From contig JAILWY010000026.1 in assembly GCA_022113835.1 (NCBI GenBank), positions 5,979,001 to 6,043,000 on the forward strand: 64,000 nt of DNA, in the 5' to 3' direction. This stretch comes from Atopsyche davidsoni (taxonomy: Eukaryota > Arthropoda > Insecta > Trichoptera > Hydrobiosidae). Made by a program: the position numbers and the translations under genes. The number at the start of each line of letters is the position of its first letter. Position 1 is the first letter of the stretch. Below, piece after piece: positions 10,541 to 21,870 of this stretch. The notes beneath the pieces were generated by a model. That model saw only the letters and a list, made by a program, of their open reading frames with translations, was not told the DNA's origin and ran no database searches.

Positions 10541-11060
10541 AAATAAATAAAATTGGTAGATTGTAGGGTCTCGTGGCTCCATAAATCAAACTGTTACTTC
10601 AATATATTATACCTACAATATTTCCAATATATTTTTTATACATTTATCGGAGCAGTTGTAAACCACTTGCGCAGTTGTAAAATTCCGTTGAGCACAAAAC
10701 AAAAAGACTCCACACTTAACACAATCCATTACGCAAAACACCGCAGTAGCGGGCACTAATCCTGTCGGGGGCGTCGGCGGGCAGCGGGGCGCTAAGCCGG
10801 GGCAGATTTATGGGGCAGTAATGGGGCCAAGTGGCGGGGCAAATCACCGTTTTGTCGCCCCGCGCCGGTGACCTCCGGCCCGGGTAATCAATTGGGATTT
10901 GTTCGTTTGCCTGTAATGTGTTTTCGTGGTGCGACCGATGCACTCGCGATGGATTAATCCGCCCCCGCCCCGCCAGGCGTAAATTTTGGATTATTGTAAA
11001 CAAGGGACGGCCTTTGAGACTGTAAGCGAACTGCTCGCTGCTTTTGTGTAGAATAATTTT
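10540..11060. other. Long GC-rich island with phased GGGGC words
   Basis: One of the larger islands. GGGGC recurs at 10786, 10799, 10812, 10823 and 10836, that is every 11 to 13 bp, with GGGGGC at 10767. Also present are TTTATGG (10807), CAATTGGGA and GGATTAATCC (Otx/bicoid-like). A 95-codon minus frame shows no domain. Confidence 0.45.
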
Positions 11061-11295
11061 ACCTTATTTATTAATATCTGCATCGTGAAAAATTTCTACA
11101 CAGCGTGTGTGTATTTGTGTGTCCAACATAAAATTGCATTTTCCTACAGGACTCAATAAATCAAAACTTAAAATTTACTAAAATTAATAGTTTTTTTTTT
11201 AAATGTGTCTATACAGGAAAAATTAGGTTATATAAAAAAAAACACTATATGTAAGGTAATACACTTATTTCGCAAAAAAAACCTGCATATTAACA
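11061..11295. other. AT-rich spacer
   Basis: Poly(A)/poly(T)-rich. A short GT-rich run, GCGTGTGTGTATTTGTGTGTC, lies near 11103-11123. Nothing else is seen. Confidence 0.6.
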
Positions 11296-11299
11296 TTTT

Positions 11300-11545
11300 T
11301 ACTAACGTCAAAAATGAAAATTGACTGCCGCATTGTTTCACGATTTTTTAGAATTTGTAGACTTTTGACTGCATTAAAATACATGAATAATGGAAGTAAT
11401 GCATTTCATGTTATTACCAAATTAGCTTCAACATGTTTCAATTTAAAACAACTCGACATTCATTGTGCACTTATAAGTAGTAAACCTTCGCAAAAGTATT
11501 GTGACATTCACAATACGGTATGACTATCGCAAGCCATCGGCTCCA
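11300..11545. other. Weak block with 69-codon frame and hairpin
   Basis: Slightly richer in G+C than its flanks. A plus-strand frame of 69 codons (11314-11523) has no recognised domain and low confidence. Near its end, GTATTGTGA-CAT-TCACAATAC (11496-11516) forms a perfect 9-bp hairpin. AT-rich sequence follows to 11940. Confidence 0.3.
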
Positions 11546-11949
11546 AACCCATTCGTAGTGTTTTAATATATTTTTTATATATTATAAATAACACAAATGA
11601 ATAAAATATAATTTTAGAATTCAACAAACTAATCTAAAGCAAATATTTGAATATGCCGTTGATATCATATTTTTACAAAAGTAATATTCATTGCTTTTAA
11701 ACAGATATTTTTATTACTTTATTTAAATTCAATGAATATTATTACTCTCTAGTAAAATACATGCAATTTAAAATTACTATTAATATCTTGTCATTTTTAC
11801 GATTTAGTCGAAAATTAGACAGTAAGAACTACTTAATTTATTTTATTTTTCTTGTAATAAAGAATGTTTTATACATTAAATAACAATCCATTAAAGCTGT
11901 TATAGTAAGCACATGTTCAATTTATTTTCATTGATTAATTTGTATGTAT

Positions 11950-12245
11950 AAAAAAACCGCCTTTGGGCGATGTTCGTCATCATCGCTTTATAAAACAGTT
12001 GACTGTGCTTGAATTTTTTGGCAACCGATGATTGTATTCAGCTATCATTGATTGAACCGTGCTGCATTATTTGTTGAAATTTCCGAAATTTCACTTTTGA
12101 TATTTGGTATCAAGATTTTGAACGAAGACACTTCGACAGATGATGGCCTCAGTACCGAGATCGAAACATCGCAAATTATAGCAAAAAAAATACAGCTTCT
12201 AAAAACAGTTGACAATGAAGCACCTGCATATAACGACACGTAAGT
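11950..12245 (+). other. Coding-like block ending at consensus splice donor
   Basis: From 12052 the frame stays open for about 63 codons (…NEDTSTDDGLSTEIETSQ…) and then meets GTAAGTGAG at 12240-12248, a perfect-looking donor. However, a stop at 12049-12051 separates it from the nearest acceptor-like site (ATTGTATTCAG ending 12041). No ATG opens it, and the antisense strand is also open. It may be an exon relic or chance. Confidence 0.2.
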
Positions 12246-12510
12246 GAGTGCATCGGTGCACGTTTCATAAAATTTTCAATAGGTTGAAAAGCGCAATTGC
12301 ATTTGGTGGTGAGTGCGGCGAGGCGCAGTTGGGCGGAAATAGAGTCGCTCATTTATCGCACTCGATGACACGCGACCTGCGGATTTGCCGGGACGGGGCT
12401 CCCACCGCACTGCCTCGGCAATGCGGCCGTCGCAGCCTTTGCCGCACTCCCTCAAGAAACTACCCTTACCGTGAACATTTTCACAGAATACACGTAATTG
12501 CTTTTTACAA
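12246..12510. other. GC-rich island
   Basis: Contains GGCGAGGCGCAGTTGGGCGG, TCGCACTCGATGACACGCGA and two GCCGCACTC-like words. A 113-codon plus frame (12248-12589) runs out into AT-rich flank and has no domain. The spacer to 12710 is AT-rich. Confidence 0.4.
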
Positions 12511-12710
12511 ACAATTCTTCGTGCAGCTTTTATCCACTCTCAAAAGTCAATGCAGCATCGAAAATGTAAAAATGATAAATCACTTTTAAGTATTGGTAAA
12601 TATTTTTTTACTGCTGTAGGAATATTTTTTTTTAAAAATATATCTGGATAGAAGAAATTTAAAAATATTGAGAAATGTTCAATAAAAAGTTTTTTTACAT
12701 CAAAACCTAG

Positions 12711-12857
12711 TTTGATAATGATTAAGTACATTTTTTAAAATATTGAAAATTGATTAAAGAAACTCTCAGGAAAATATAATCGTGATTTGTGTGGGATTTG
12801 AACCCACATCCCCAAGCTTACATGGCCGGTGCATTACCAATTATACCAACAAATCAC
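12711..12857 (-). mobile_element. tRNA-Thr-like SINE, most complete copy
   Basis: Read on minus, it begins with a tRNA-like head (12857 down to 12783). GTGATTT and AAATCAC pair as acceptor ends; TGGTATAATTGG stands where an A box is expected, and GGTTCAAATCC is a good B box. About 70 bp of tail follow, shared with the copy at 6677. The likely source is tRNA-Thr(TGT). No target-site duplication or A-rich tail is clear. Confidence 0.75.
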
Positions 12858-12859
12858 TG

Positions 12860-13230
12860 GTACTAAGCAGGAATTTTTAACAATCATATCCTATAAGTGA
12901 AACAACGTACTTATTATGCCATTTTAATATTGTTATATTAATATATAACCTAGTTTAACACTTTTTTTTTAAATATATTATTTTTGTAGTTTTACATAAC
13001 ACCAATAATGATTTGTAAAATCAATATTGTACATTTTTTTAGTTTGTTAAAAACATTGAAATATAATTTACACATACACATCGATAACAGCAACACAAGT
13101 AGTCATTTAATAAAATTTTACAAAGCACACAAAAATTGGTTCACGCAACAAACATCTCATTTGATTTACTAAGCATGAGAGGATCTCTCATAATTATACA
13201 TATCTCAACAATTATATCGTCCACACAGTA
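12860..13230. other. AT-rich spacer
   Basis: AT-rich with several A/T runs. A slightly mixed end (13140-13230) leads into the next island. No feature is recognised. Confidence 0.6.
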
Positions 13231-13234
13231 ACTC

Positions 13235-13600
13235 ACTTTGATTACTTGCAGCCAGACCTTTAGATTAAATTCACGATATTCTCAAGGTATCAGGACTTCT
13301 AGTGCAGCGAGCACCGGCACCGAGCCTGACCCAGGGCGTCGGGCGAGGATCACACAAAGGTTCCCCGCTCGGGTCCTGTCCGTGAGGAAGACGCTCTCCT
13401 CCGCCACCCGGCTGGAACAGTGAAATTAGTTTCGGCTGAATGAACGCCATAATAGACCAGTGTTTCGGCAAATTATACCCGTCGCGCCCCGGGTTGTTTG
13501 GGCGGGAGAGGGTGGGGGCGGAGGCGGCGGGCCCCGAGGATCAGCCCGAGAAGGGAACAGGATAAGATGCAGGAGTAATACCCCAAGTTAACACCAAGGC
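13235..13600. other. GC-rich island with G tract
   Basis: Complex core (13290-13440) followed by a G-rich run at 13498-13540 with repeated GGGGGCGGAGGCGG. Plus and minus frames of 61 and 66 codons overlap and are artefacts of low stop density. Confidence 0.45.
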
Positions 13601-14280
13601 ATTCGTTTATTTTTCGTATATTTTTTTTAATCTACACAACAGATAATCAAATATAATCAGTATAACATTTGAAGGACAAAGTCATTTTTGACGTAAAAAC
13701 TACTGGCTTATTTTTTTTAACAAAAAATATTATAGTCCAAGTTTTACTTGAAGTATGTATTAGTTCATAATTAGTAGTTTTGTTCAATTTAAAAACATTA
13801 CATAATATGTGGAATTTCAGAAGTGTTTCGTTGTTTAATTATTACGATACTTAGTTAAATTTATTTTTATGTATAGCATCAGCATAAAAACGTCCAAGCT
13901 CTTAGTAACTTATCTTTATGAACCAATAATCTTTTACATTTCAAGTTTTTCGTATGAAGAGGCAAAACATATTTGAGAATCTTCTTTTTTGATTATACTT
14001 CCATAATGAGTCCATTCATAGCTAATTTCAAAGTTATCAGTTAGTACTTTAAGAAATGACATACATATTTTAAAATCAATTTTCTCATTTCTCGTAAGAT
14101 TTTACAGTTTGGGCATCAACGTTGATAGGGCATAAAAAATTTAAACCTATGCTTGCGAATTTGGCGAATATCCGAATTCTTCATATAATGATTAAATTTA
14201 ATACAAATTATGTGAAGTGTTATAAAAACAGTATTTGACAAACTTTATATAAAAATTATTATTTTTTCTGTAAATGTTCA
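13600..14280. other. Long AT-rich spacer
   Basis: About 680 bp, AT-rich. It contains one TTTTTGACGT word (13685-13694), part of the window-wide set reported under findings. A small mixed segment follows at 14285-14400, with CCCCTATA and GTAGGGGC facing each other. Confidence 0.5.
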
Positions 14281-14439
14281 AAATACCCAACACCCCTATA
14301 CAGACCAAAAACATGGTAACTGAATTTCACGTAGGGGCAACATACAGCAGGATGCTCTAATGATAATTTCATTTCACTAAGTGTAGTAGTACACGGGTAT
14401 AAATCTAATTAAAATCCTGAAATTAAAAGCACTATCAAA

Positions 14440-14700
14440 ACTTTAATGCCCCGCCGGGTCAGAGCGGCCGCGCGGGGGCGGGGGCGGGGGCGAGGATGGG
14501 GGCGGGGGCGGCGGGGCGGCCGTCTTGTCTGCATCCTCATTACACGGCGACTCCTGTTGTCGAACAATCAATAGAATTAATTTTGGTTTGCCCGCCCCCG
14601 CCCCCGCCCGGGCCCGCCGCCTTCGTGGCCGGCCGGGTCTCAGCGTCTAGGGCGGCGACCGACGACCTCCGGCATGAGAACCACATCCAGTTCAGTAAAA
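14440..14700. other. GC-rich island with opposed G and C tracts
   Basis: A plus-strand G tract of GGGGGC units at 14470-14519 and a C tract at 14591-14612 can pair as a long GC stem around about 70 bp. The intervening sequence holds ATCAATAG and AATTAATTTT, Hox/homeodomain-like cores. A 99-codon frame (14496-14795) crosses into AT-rich DNA and is not credible. Confidence 0.5.
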
Positions 14701-15019
14701 AAAAACATAAAAAAATATATTACATATATTTACTGTATATGCCTTCGATTTGTCAATATGTGTTTATTCACATTAACTTGTTACTGGTTGTATAAATAAA
14801 TTGAAATCACCGATATTTCTGCATTATAAAAAAAGGATTTTTTATGCGTACCAATACTGCTAAACCGTACGATAGTTCAAATCAAATTCATATTCAATCC
14901 TTTAAAATAAATCAACATGTGTAATAATAAAAAGATTTAGAAATGTGAAATGAGTGAAATAAGGTTATAAAATGTGTAGTATTATATTTATTTTTGTAAT
15001 CAAAATCCTGGTGATCGTC

Positions 15020-15320
15020 AAATAACAAGATGCACGGTTCGGTTGCATTTGTAATCCGGCCCATTTGCCGCCCCTGCCCAGGGCGGAATCTTCTCCGCCT
15101 AACGAAGTGGTTTGTGCGGCCGCTCTGGTTAGGCACTTTCTATGAATACTCAAAATGCGCACCGCAGATCCAGTGCTTCCCAAATGTAGCCCCGGGCCGA
15201 TAGTTTGTCTGAGGTGATCCCGCGGTGGCACCTCTCGGTGGGGCGCTGCGGCTTGGGCCCCGTCTTCGCCGCGATGATGATGATCGAGACGACACAAGAG
15301 CCACTTGTTTTATTTTAACC
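15020..15320. other. GC-rich island
   Basis: Dense G+C from 15050 to 15290, ending in a (GAT)n-like ATGATGATGATCG run. Three overlapping minus frames (60, 74, 110 codons) are rich in Arg/Ser/Pro and look like composition artefacts. Flanks 14700-15020 and 15320-15600 are AT-rich. Confidence 0.4.
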
Positions 15321-15599
15321 AATATAATTATACTATATTTTTTATAACGAAATAGTTAACTTGAAAAAACATTCAATACATGCAATGCTATACCGTTCAA
15401 AATATTTTTGCTGTAATCTGTAATTACACCAAAAGTTTATGCATAGAAAACATTTAGTATTGGTTTCGTTTTATGAGTATTTTTTAATCGTTAAAAGCTG
15501 ATATGCAGAAAATAATAATAACTTTATAATAGTCCTATTAATAAGATTAATCAATCGTAGTGTATATATGAGGGAATGTATCTGAATCACGAAATTTAT

Positions 15600-16030
15600 A
15601 AAAACCTTTGAAAATATTCCATCGAAATGCCCGCCGGAACAGCCGCACGAATTGCAGCCGCAAACTTTTCACTCGCCCCCGAACAGTCTGCAATAGAAAC
15701 GCACTCCGTTCATAGCATCACAAAGGAGCTTTCAATTTTTATGGGCTCCCAATAAATACAGCCGGCGAAAATTCGGCGATACAAACTTTCTTCGGTACAA
15801 TATCGGTGCAGCTCTCTCCCCCGGAGCCCGACCTCGCAATTATTCCATATTCCGTGTCCAAGTAGATAAAAATGTCGAATACAAAAACTTCAATAGAACT
15901 AGTGGGAGGTTTATGGGCTAGGGGGCCCTGCCCGAGGCACCTCGATGTATTCTAATATCTGTCATATTATTCTGATCACACTCGGCTAGAGCGGGCATGT
16001 GTGTCCAGGGGACGGCGAATCAAAAATATC
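15600..16030. other. Long mixed island
   Basis: Contains two TTTATGG words (15738, 15910) and one CCATAAA (16030), Caudal/Abd-B-like cores, plus AATTCGGCGATAC. No open frame is supported. The high complexity over more than 400 bp makes a regulatory block plausible. Confidence 0.4.
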
Positions 16031-16229
16031 CATAAATTTCACTCAACTATCTTCGTGTTTATTTTTCTATCTAATATTACTCGGAAATATAGAAGAACAT
16101 CCAGAAATTATTCAACAACATTCATAAGCTTTTTTACATATAAAAAAATCAGTTAATTGTATATATTTACAATAATTTATTTTTCAAAAACTATAAAGTA
16201 TTAAAGTAAAAGAAGTTCATAGTAAAGTA

Positions 16230-16250
16230 TAGAGTATATATATATATATG
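16230..16250. repeat. (TA)n microsatellite
   Basis: Short perfect AT dinucleotide run in the AT-rich spacer 16030-16290. Similar runs occur at about 19147-19167 and 47759-47778. Confidence 0.8.
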
Positions 16251-16289
16251 TTTAGTACAAATAAAATAAAGTTAAATCATTTAAGAGTA

Positions 16290-16615
16290 GGCGTCCGTGT
16301 TGCTTATATACATTTAAGGCTGTACGTGCTATGTATTTTCAGGCAAGCTATATAGAATACACTATTAACACTTTAGTAATCCTCTAACGGAAGTGGAAAC
16401 CAGCGAAACTGACGAGGGTAGCTTAACGCACGGTGGCTCTGGGGCGGTAGAATAAAGTACTAAGTGAGAGGCTGGCCGCCATTTTAAAATTGTGACTTTT
16501 CTGGAGGCTGTGCGGGGTGAAACCGTAATTTCCTGTGCCGCTACCCCCGCCCCGAGCTCAGGGGATGACAGCTGCTGCCTTGGGTGTGATCTGCCATATT
16601 CATAAAAAGGGAATA
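16290..16615. promoter_or_regulatory. Island with Pho/YY1-like site
   Basis: GCCGCCATTTTA at 16475-16486 is close to the Pho/YY1 consensus. CAGCTG lies at about 16570 and CCCCGCCCCGAGC upstream of it. A Polycomb-response-like role is speculative. Confidence 0.3.
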
Positions 16616-16819
16616 AATTAATAGGAAATGCGATGAATTTAGATTTCTACAAAGATTTTTTATAATAGTTCTTTATGAATTAATTTTCATATGTTTTTCA
16701 TATATTTTTTAAAAAATCTTTCAAAATAAGACATGTCGTTATATAAATATATAAATGGTATATATATAATTACACATAGACAGCTCTATTAATTCTTCAT
16801 GATGTTTTTGACTACTCTG

Positions 16820-17165
16820 TCACATACGTAGTGCTAGCATACTCTCCCAACACGTAGGCAACTTTTTCTACCCATAAGTGAGTTCGCAGGTCCCCTCTCC
16901 CATCCGTCCTCCCGCCCTCCAGTATTGGCGTATATCTTTTCGCTTGTCCGATTTGCATAGAACCGAAAACTTTACAATCGCATTCGCCTCATCAGCCGAG
17001 GGGGGCATAATAATTCTTCTTTCCTTTTTGTGCCCCGGGCCCGGCTTAGCGATACATAAATTTCCCGCTCGGTCATCCCTTTAAAACAAGTCGTAGTATG
17101 ACCCGGAGACTTGCCCGTGGAATCATTGTACTCTTGCACGGTATACTTTGGGAACGGAGAAAAAA
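16820..17165. other. Mixed island with pyrimidine-rich core
   Basis: A pyrimidine-rich stretch (16888-16922) is followed by CCGATTTGCATAG, an octamer-like ATTTGCAT core (POU type). A 68-codon plus frame has no domain. The spacer to 17515 is AT-rich. Confidence 0.4.
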
Positions 17166-17514
17166 AATCCGATCACTTTGTTACAGAAGAAATCCCTTGA
17201 TATATAGCATAATTATTCAAGTTATATATTTGCTTTATTAATTCATTTTCTTTTTCAAATGTATTCAATAAAGAAATCAATTGCACGACATTTACAAAAT
17301 CACAACTGCATGTAGAACTACGATACTGCACGGTGCGTAGTACTTGTATCAACGTATATCAATTTTCATGGAAATACGTGTTGGCTATAAGATTTTATAA
17401 ATATAAATTTTATATTTTCACACAAGGAAACATTCCTTAAAAAATCTTGATTCTGAAATATTAATCTTTTTGTATTAGTGTATTTTGTATGCAAAACCAA
17501 TAACTGCTAATCAA

Positions 17515-17820
17515 CACGTCGTACCCACATTATTCCTATGAGATATCCTCCACCCTGTCATCTCTCCGTATCTCGCTCGGCTGTCACCCCCGGCACTGCC
17601 TGTCTTCAGATAGCCGCTGGTCTCCGCCCCTCGCCCCGTCCCCTGATGCTGGAGAGCGTCGTGATAGCGCCGCACTAGATTACCGGCGGCTTAGGCTGCA
17701 GGTGTCTCCGGGGACTCACCTGAGGCGAGACTCAAAGCGTGGGTTTTTGGTGGTTAACGTGTGAATCGTTTTGCAGATTACAACACCTTGCCTGTTAATA
17801 GAACCCTACCCGATAAAACA
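17515..17820. other. GC-rich island
   Basis: Complex block with CCCCTCGCCCCGTCCCC and GATTACCGGCGGCTTAGGC. It encloses the weak minus-strand exon candidate listed separately. The spacer 17820-18170 is AT-rich. Confidence 0.4.
17720..17791 (-). other. Weak exon candidate, minus strand, 72 nt
   Basis: On minus, CCTCAG|GTGAGT gives a strong donor (donor bases 17714-17719). TATTAACAG gives a possible acceptor at 17792-17793 with a poor pyrimidine tract. One frame is open throughout (…GVVICKTIHTLTTKNPRF…). No known protein is recognised. Confidence 0.15.
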
Positions 17821-18169
17821 AAATTGTTTTATTATTCCCATACAACCTTACACAATATATTCCTTTCATATAATTTTCGACTAAGTAACTTATAATCAAT
17901 TTTTTAAATTAAAATTTCACTTAATGAATTTGTACTAATAGATGTCTAGTTGTATTTTTTTATATAAATATATTATATAACGCCATGCTTTCTTTCAAAA
18001 AAATTGCTGATGCTCATAATTGGACTTTTGAAAATAATTAAATGTAAACAGGAAGGATCTTAAACCGCTTTCAAAAGACTACACAAGTTACATGAATGCA
18101 CTTTCCTAGAGTTACATTTTTTTCAGAATAGCTGAGAGATTGAAATAAAAATAAATAAACATTTTGACA

Positions 18170-18350
18170 ATGCGAAAACATCCCTCGGATCCCCGCGGGT
18201 GCACCCGGCTGGGGGTTGTCCCTCGTCCCTCCCCGGAAGCCCTATCGCCTGGACGTATTTTAGAAATTTGACACAATACATTGAGTCTCCACGAGACAGC
18301 GACCGTTTCACGTACCGCGCACAACTTTGACTGTTAAATCTTGGCTGGAG
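18170..18350. other. GC-rich island with 12-bp palindrome
   Basis: CGGGTGCACCCG at 18196-18207 is a perfect palindrome, followed by a GTCCCTCGTCCCTCCCC run. Spacers on both sides (17820-18170 and 18350-18780) are AT-rich. Confidence 0.4.
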
Positions 18351-18779
18351 ACGCAGCCACTTGAATATATAGAATTCACAAGCCTGCTGAGTTCTATTGA
18401 ATAGTTTGTTATAATATATTTACCAGGTAAGCTGATTATGAAAATATATATATGCTATTACAAATACATTGAATTTTGTTCTGTTTCTGGTGAATTTGCA
18501 TTTTAATTGCTTTCAATGTCCATTTTAGATTAACATTAAAATGCGAATGCAATATTTAAAAATACTACTTTACTATTAAATTAAAATGTTGAATCATAAT
18601 TTCACCATTTAAATCTGTACAAACTAATTTAACATAATAAACATCTTAAGTCATCTACGTCCACATTTGCATTGTAAAGTTGATTGATTATTCATAGTAA
18701 AATTGCCAAATAAAAAATCATTGGGACCACATCGATGAAATGTATCCTTTTTATTCCAATCAACATGGTACCTAAACAT

Positions 18780-19000
18780 TAGAAATCACACCAAGACTGA
18801 GTGTTTTTTGAGCTGGCCGCATTTACTGTGCGCACATATTTACTCAAGCGCGCTGACGGAGCCATATGTACTGTTGTCTCTTCGCTGTCAACATGCTAAG
18901 GGGCGGGGGCGGAGGCTTAGGGGGGCACCCCGACAAAGGACTCTCGGGGCTCTTGGTCAGTGGTGGACATACTTAGCTTTTGATTGCGATTAAATACCCG
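18780..19000. other. Island with GGGGGC run
   Basis: Core with GGGGCGGGGGCGGAGGC (18900-18916) and GGGGGGCACCCCG. A 61-codon plus frame is not credible. A (TA)n run follows at 19147-19167. Confidence 0.4.
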
Positions 19001-19189
19001 TTTAAAATCACATTTTGTAACAAGTTTTTATTTATATTTACTAACACCGCAAACACTTTATACGCAAACATAATGTCTTAAAACTGTTGCTCCATGATTC
19101 TGATTTATTTGTTTTGGTTGTATCAGAAAAATATATAAAAATCATATGCATATATATATATATATATTTTTTTTTTCTATTGTTCGACT

Positions 19190-19500
19190 GCCAATGAGGT
19201 GCTCTGGGTTATTTTTTTACTCATTTATTTCCTCCGAGTAGTATCACTCAACACAATGAATAACGTATAACCGATACTGAATTATCTATGTTAGGCATGG
19301 CGATCTCTGCGTGAAGGGTGGATCAGAGAGCCTTGGGGGCGGCAGGGTTGGGGGTTACATTATTGTCGCCAGCTCCTGAAGAGGGTTGACGAGGATGTGC
19401 CGGACTGTTCGGCGCATTTATTAGGTCTCATTATCTGTAAATAAATCAACAGTTAATTATGGTGAGGTTGAATGAGGCTAAAGAAGCCATTATGTAAGCT
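19190..19500. other. GC-mixed island
   Basis: Contains GCCTTGGGGGCGGCAGGG and GACTGTTCGGCGCATTTATT. AT-rich sequence from 19500 to 19960 contains an 87-codon chance frame (19688-19951) in low-complexity sequence. Confidence 0.35.
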
Positions 19501-19959
19501 TATTTTTAGTTGAATATACTAGGCGTGAAATATTAACAGAACATTGAACCTTAATTTATTATACATTATAATTTTAAATATTCAATCAGCAATTTTCACA
19601 TTCCAGGACTATGTTTCCTTGCAATTAATTTTTTTGTAAATTTGATAACAAATATTTATGCATATAATACAAAAACACATAAAATAAATGCTATTTAACG
19701 TGACGGTATTTAAAGTAATCACTATTTGGAATTATCTATTATATGTAAGTCGTGTGAAGTTGTTAATATTTGCTTCTCAATACGTTAAAATAGTAAAAAA
19801 ATATTCGCAGAGTATCCGTACTATCAAGGTAATTCAAATAGCAGTGAGTCCCATTTTTAGCAAACTAACGACAATAAATCTTTGCTTTGTGTGCATAACT
19901 TTGTATTTTTTCCCATACAAATTGAGAATAAGATATGTTTTTGTGTGGTAATAAAATTT

Positions 19960-20200
19960 GAATACAAAACTACACCGCCAAGCTCTAGCCTTGCAAAAAA
20001 CCCGTCTGACTGCACTATCGGCGAAATTTCTCTTGTGCGGCGTTGTGGGTGCGCGACGGTCATCGATTCACATCCCAGCGGGGGTCGTGGGGCGTTTTTT
20101 ATTCCAGATTTATCTAGCCGGCCCTGGTCAGCCATACATCCTCGTAAGGGACAGTAAGCCGAGGCACCCTGGGAAATAACTACACTATTCATTTGTTACA
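19960..20200. other. GC-mixed island
   Basis: Complex block with GGTGCGCGACGGTCATCGA and AGCGGGGGTCGTGGGGCG. Three overlapping frames on both strands (73 to 111 codons) indicate low stop density rather than a gene. AT-rich spacer follows to 20560. Confidence 0.4.
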
Positions 20201-20559
20201 TTTTTTACGATCTTTTGTGGTTGTCTTGGATGCAACATATTGATAGCACTCTATGCGGGAATATTTTAAGCAATTAATTTGATTTTGTATAATAAGCAGA
20301 TATAAGTTTTTTTATAATACTAAGTATATTTATTATATTTGTTCGCTGCATTATTAGTTTATTTTTTTATTCTGCAATATAATGCGAACTGGAAATAGGT
20401 TTGTAAAACTGTTGTGTTGACTATACAAGCAAATCTTTTTTTCAGTCTGAAACCTCTCGAGAATATTTTTTAATACTGCTAATAAAAACATTTATTCCGC
20501 ATTTCTTGCCGAACTATCTATATAGAAATGATATCATAATACATCTAATGCACCCTATA

Positions 20560-20760
20560 GTGTCCGATAAACAGATCTCAACCGTAAAGAATCAGTTAAG
20601 GGGGCAGTGCTGTTTAGCTCACCCCCGGACCACGTGGAGTCAGGACGCACGTGCTCCCTTAACTTTATTTAATTCTCAGAAAAATAATTCTTCTCTGAAC
20701 ACAAATCATACAAGCTATGCCTGGGGTTGAAAATTCGTGTCGCTAGCAATAATGTTATAC
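20560..20760. promoter_or_regulatory. Island with two CACGTG E-boxes
   Basis: CACGTG occurs at 20631-20636 and 20648-20653, 17 bp apart, the class bound by bHLH-PAS, Myc or Hairy-type factors. The rest of the island is GTTAAGGGGGCAGTGC and similar complex sequence. Confidence 0.35.
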
Positions 20761-21690
20761 TAAAATATCTGACCTTAAAAAATACATTCTTATTTTTATG
20801 TCGAATTTATTTTAAAATTTAAATTTTATAAAATATATATTCAATACCGCGAATTAATATATTGTGAATTCTCGATTATAAATCCGAAGTTAAAATAAAC
20901 CTATTTGAAAAGGCACAAAAAACCTGAATGTATATTTCTGTACAAAACCCATGCTGATTATACCTCATCAGAATTCCGTTCATATAAACTCGAAACTGGC
21001 AACTCTATTATTGAAGAAACTTCAACAAGTTTTTTTTTCAAAAGCTTTCATCTCCGAGTACGTGGGAACGTGCGCCATACGTAGAGCGATTGAATTCTTT
21101 TTATTATACGCCAAGCGAAATAACTGCTACTCAGCCACTTAAAATTGCCAATATATTTCTTTTGGTAATATTGTTTGTCGACATTATACATTTGGAGACA
21201 CTTTAATACTACGCGTTATACCAGCGGAGACGTCGATTCCCCTCTAATAGGTCCATGGAAACATAAATCTTTTTCTTTCTGCTTCGTTCAAAACAGGAAA
21301 ATGATACATTTATTTTAGCATTCTTCGTTTATTTTTTCGAATGAAACGTTTCCTCAAAGCATTTATGGCCAATAGACCCACGTACAATATTCACTTTACT
21401 TTATTTCAATGGGCATTTAGCTGCATACAATAACGGTTATTGATTATTTTCGCAAATTTTACTGTTATTGACGACCATCTAACTGAAATCTAATTCTATA
21501 AATTCTAAAAGACAACAAAAAATAAATCACACAAAAAAAGCACTCTTATCTTTATATCAACGAGTATATGCCTTTTTTCTTTAAATAAAGTTAAAATACG
21601 ATTCCGTAATATTTTTTTATCTAAACGCCATATTTACTATTTTTATTATATATGTCGTATATATATATTATTTTTCTGTTGTTGATTTTG
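20761..21690. other. AT-rich stretch with weak mixed segment
   Basis: 20930-21320 is mixed, with a 63-codon chance frame. The remainder is AT-rich. A near-palindrome AATAACGGTTATT lies near 21429-21441. Confidence 0.4.
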
Positions 21691-21870
21691 TTCCAGTCAC
21701 TTTGGTACTAAGAGAAACTAATCGCATCCTAAAATATTTACGGGAAGGCATCAATTGGAATTACTGCGACCGATATCCGGACCTCGGGTCAGTGGCGTGT
21801 TTGCTCACGCGTTCCCCCGGGCCTTGCGTCGGGTCCCAGCCAAGCCAACAGTTGCTATTTCTAGAACAAT
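21690..21870. other. GC-rich island
   Basis: Short core with CGATATCCGGACCTCGGGTC and CCCCCGGGCC. The 89-codon frame starting upstream continues into AT-rich sequence and is not supported. Confidence 0.35.

Noticed and set aside
12783..12857. Functional tRNA gene
   Set aside because: The D arm and anticodon loop deviate from invariant positions (no T at position 33), and the sequence is one of several diverged copies with a shared tail, so it is a SINE head.
14965..15322. Three overlapping minus frames up to 110 codons
   Set aside because: Arg/Ser/Pro-rich translations in different registers over the same GC-rich bases indicate low stop density, not coding.
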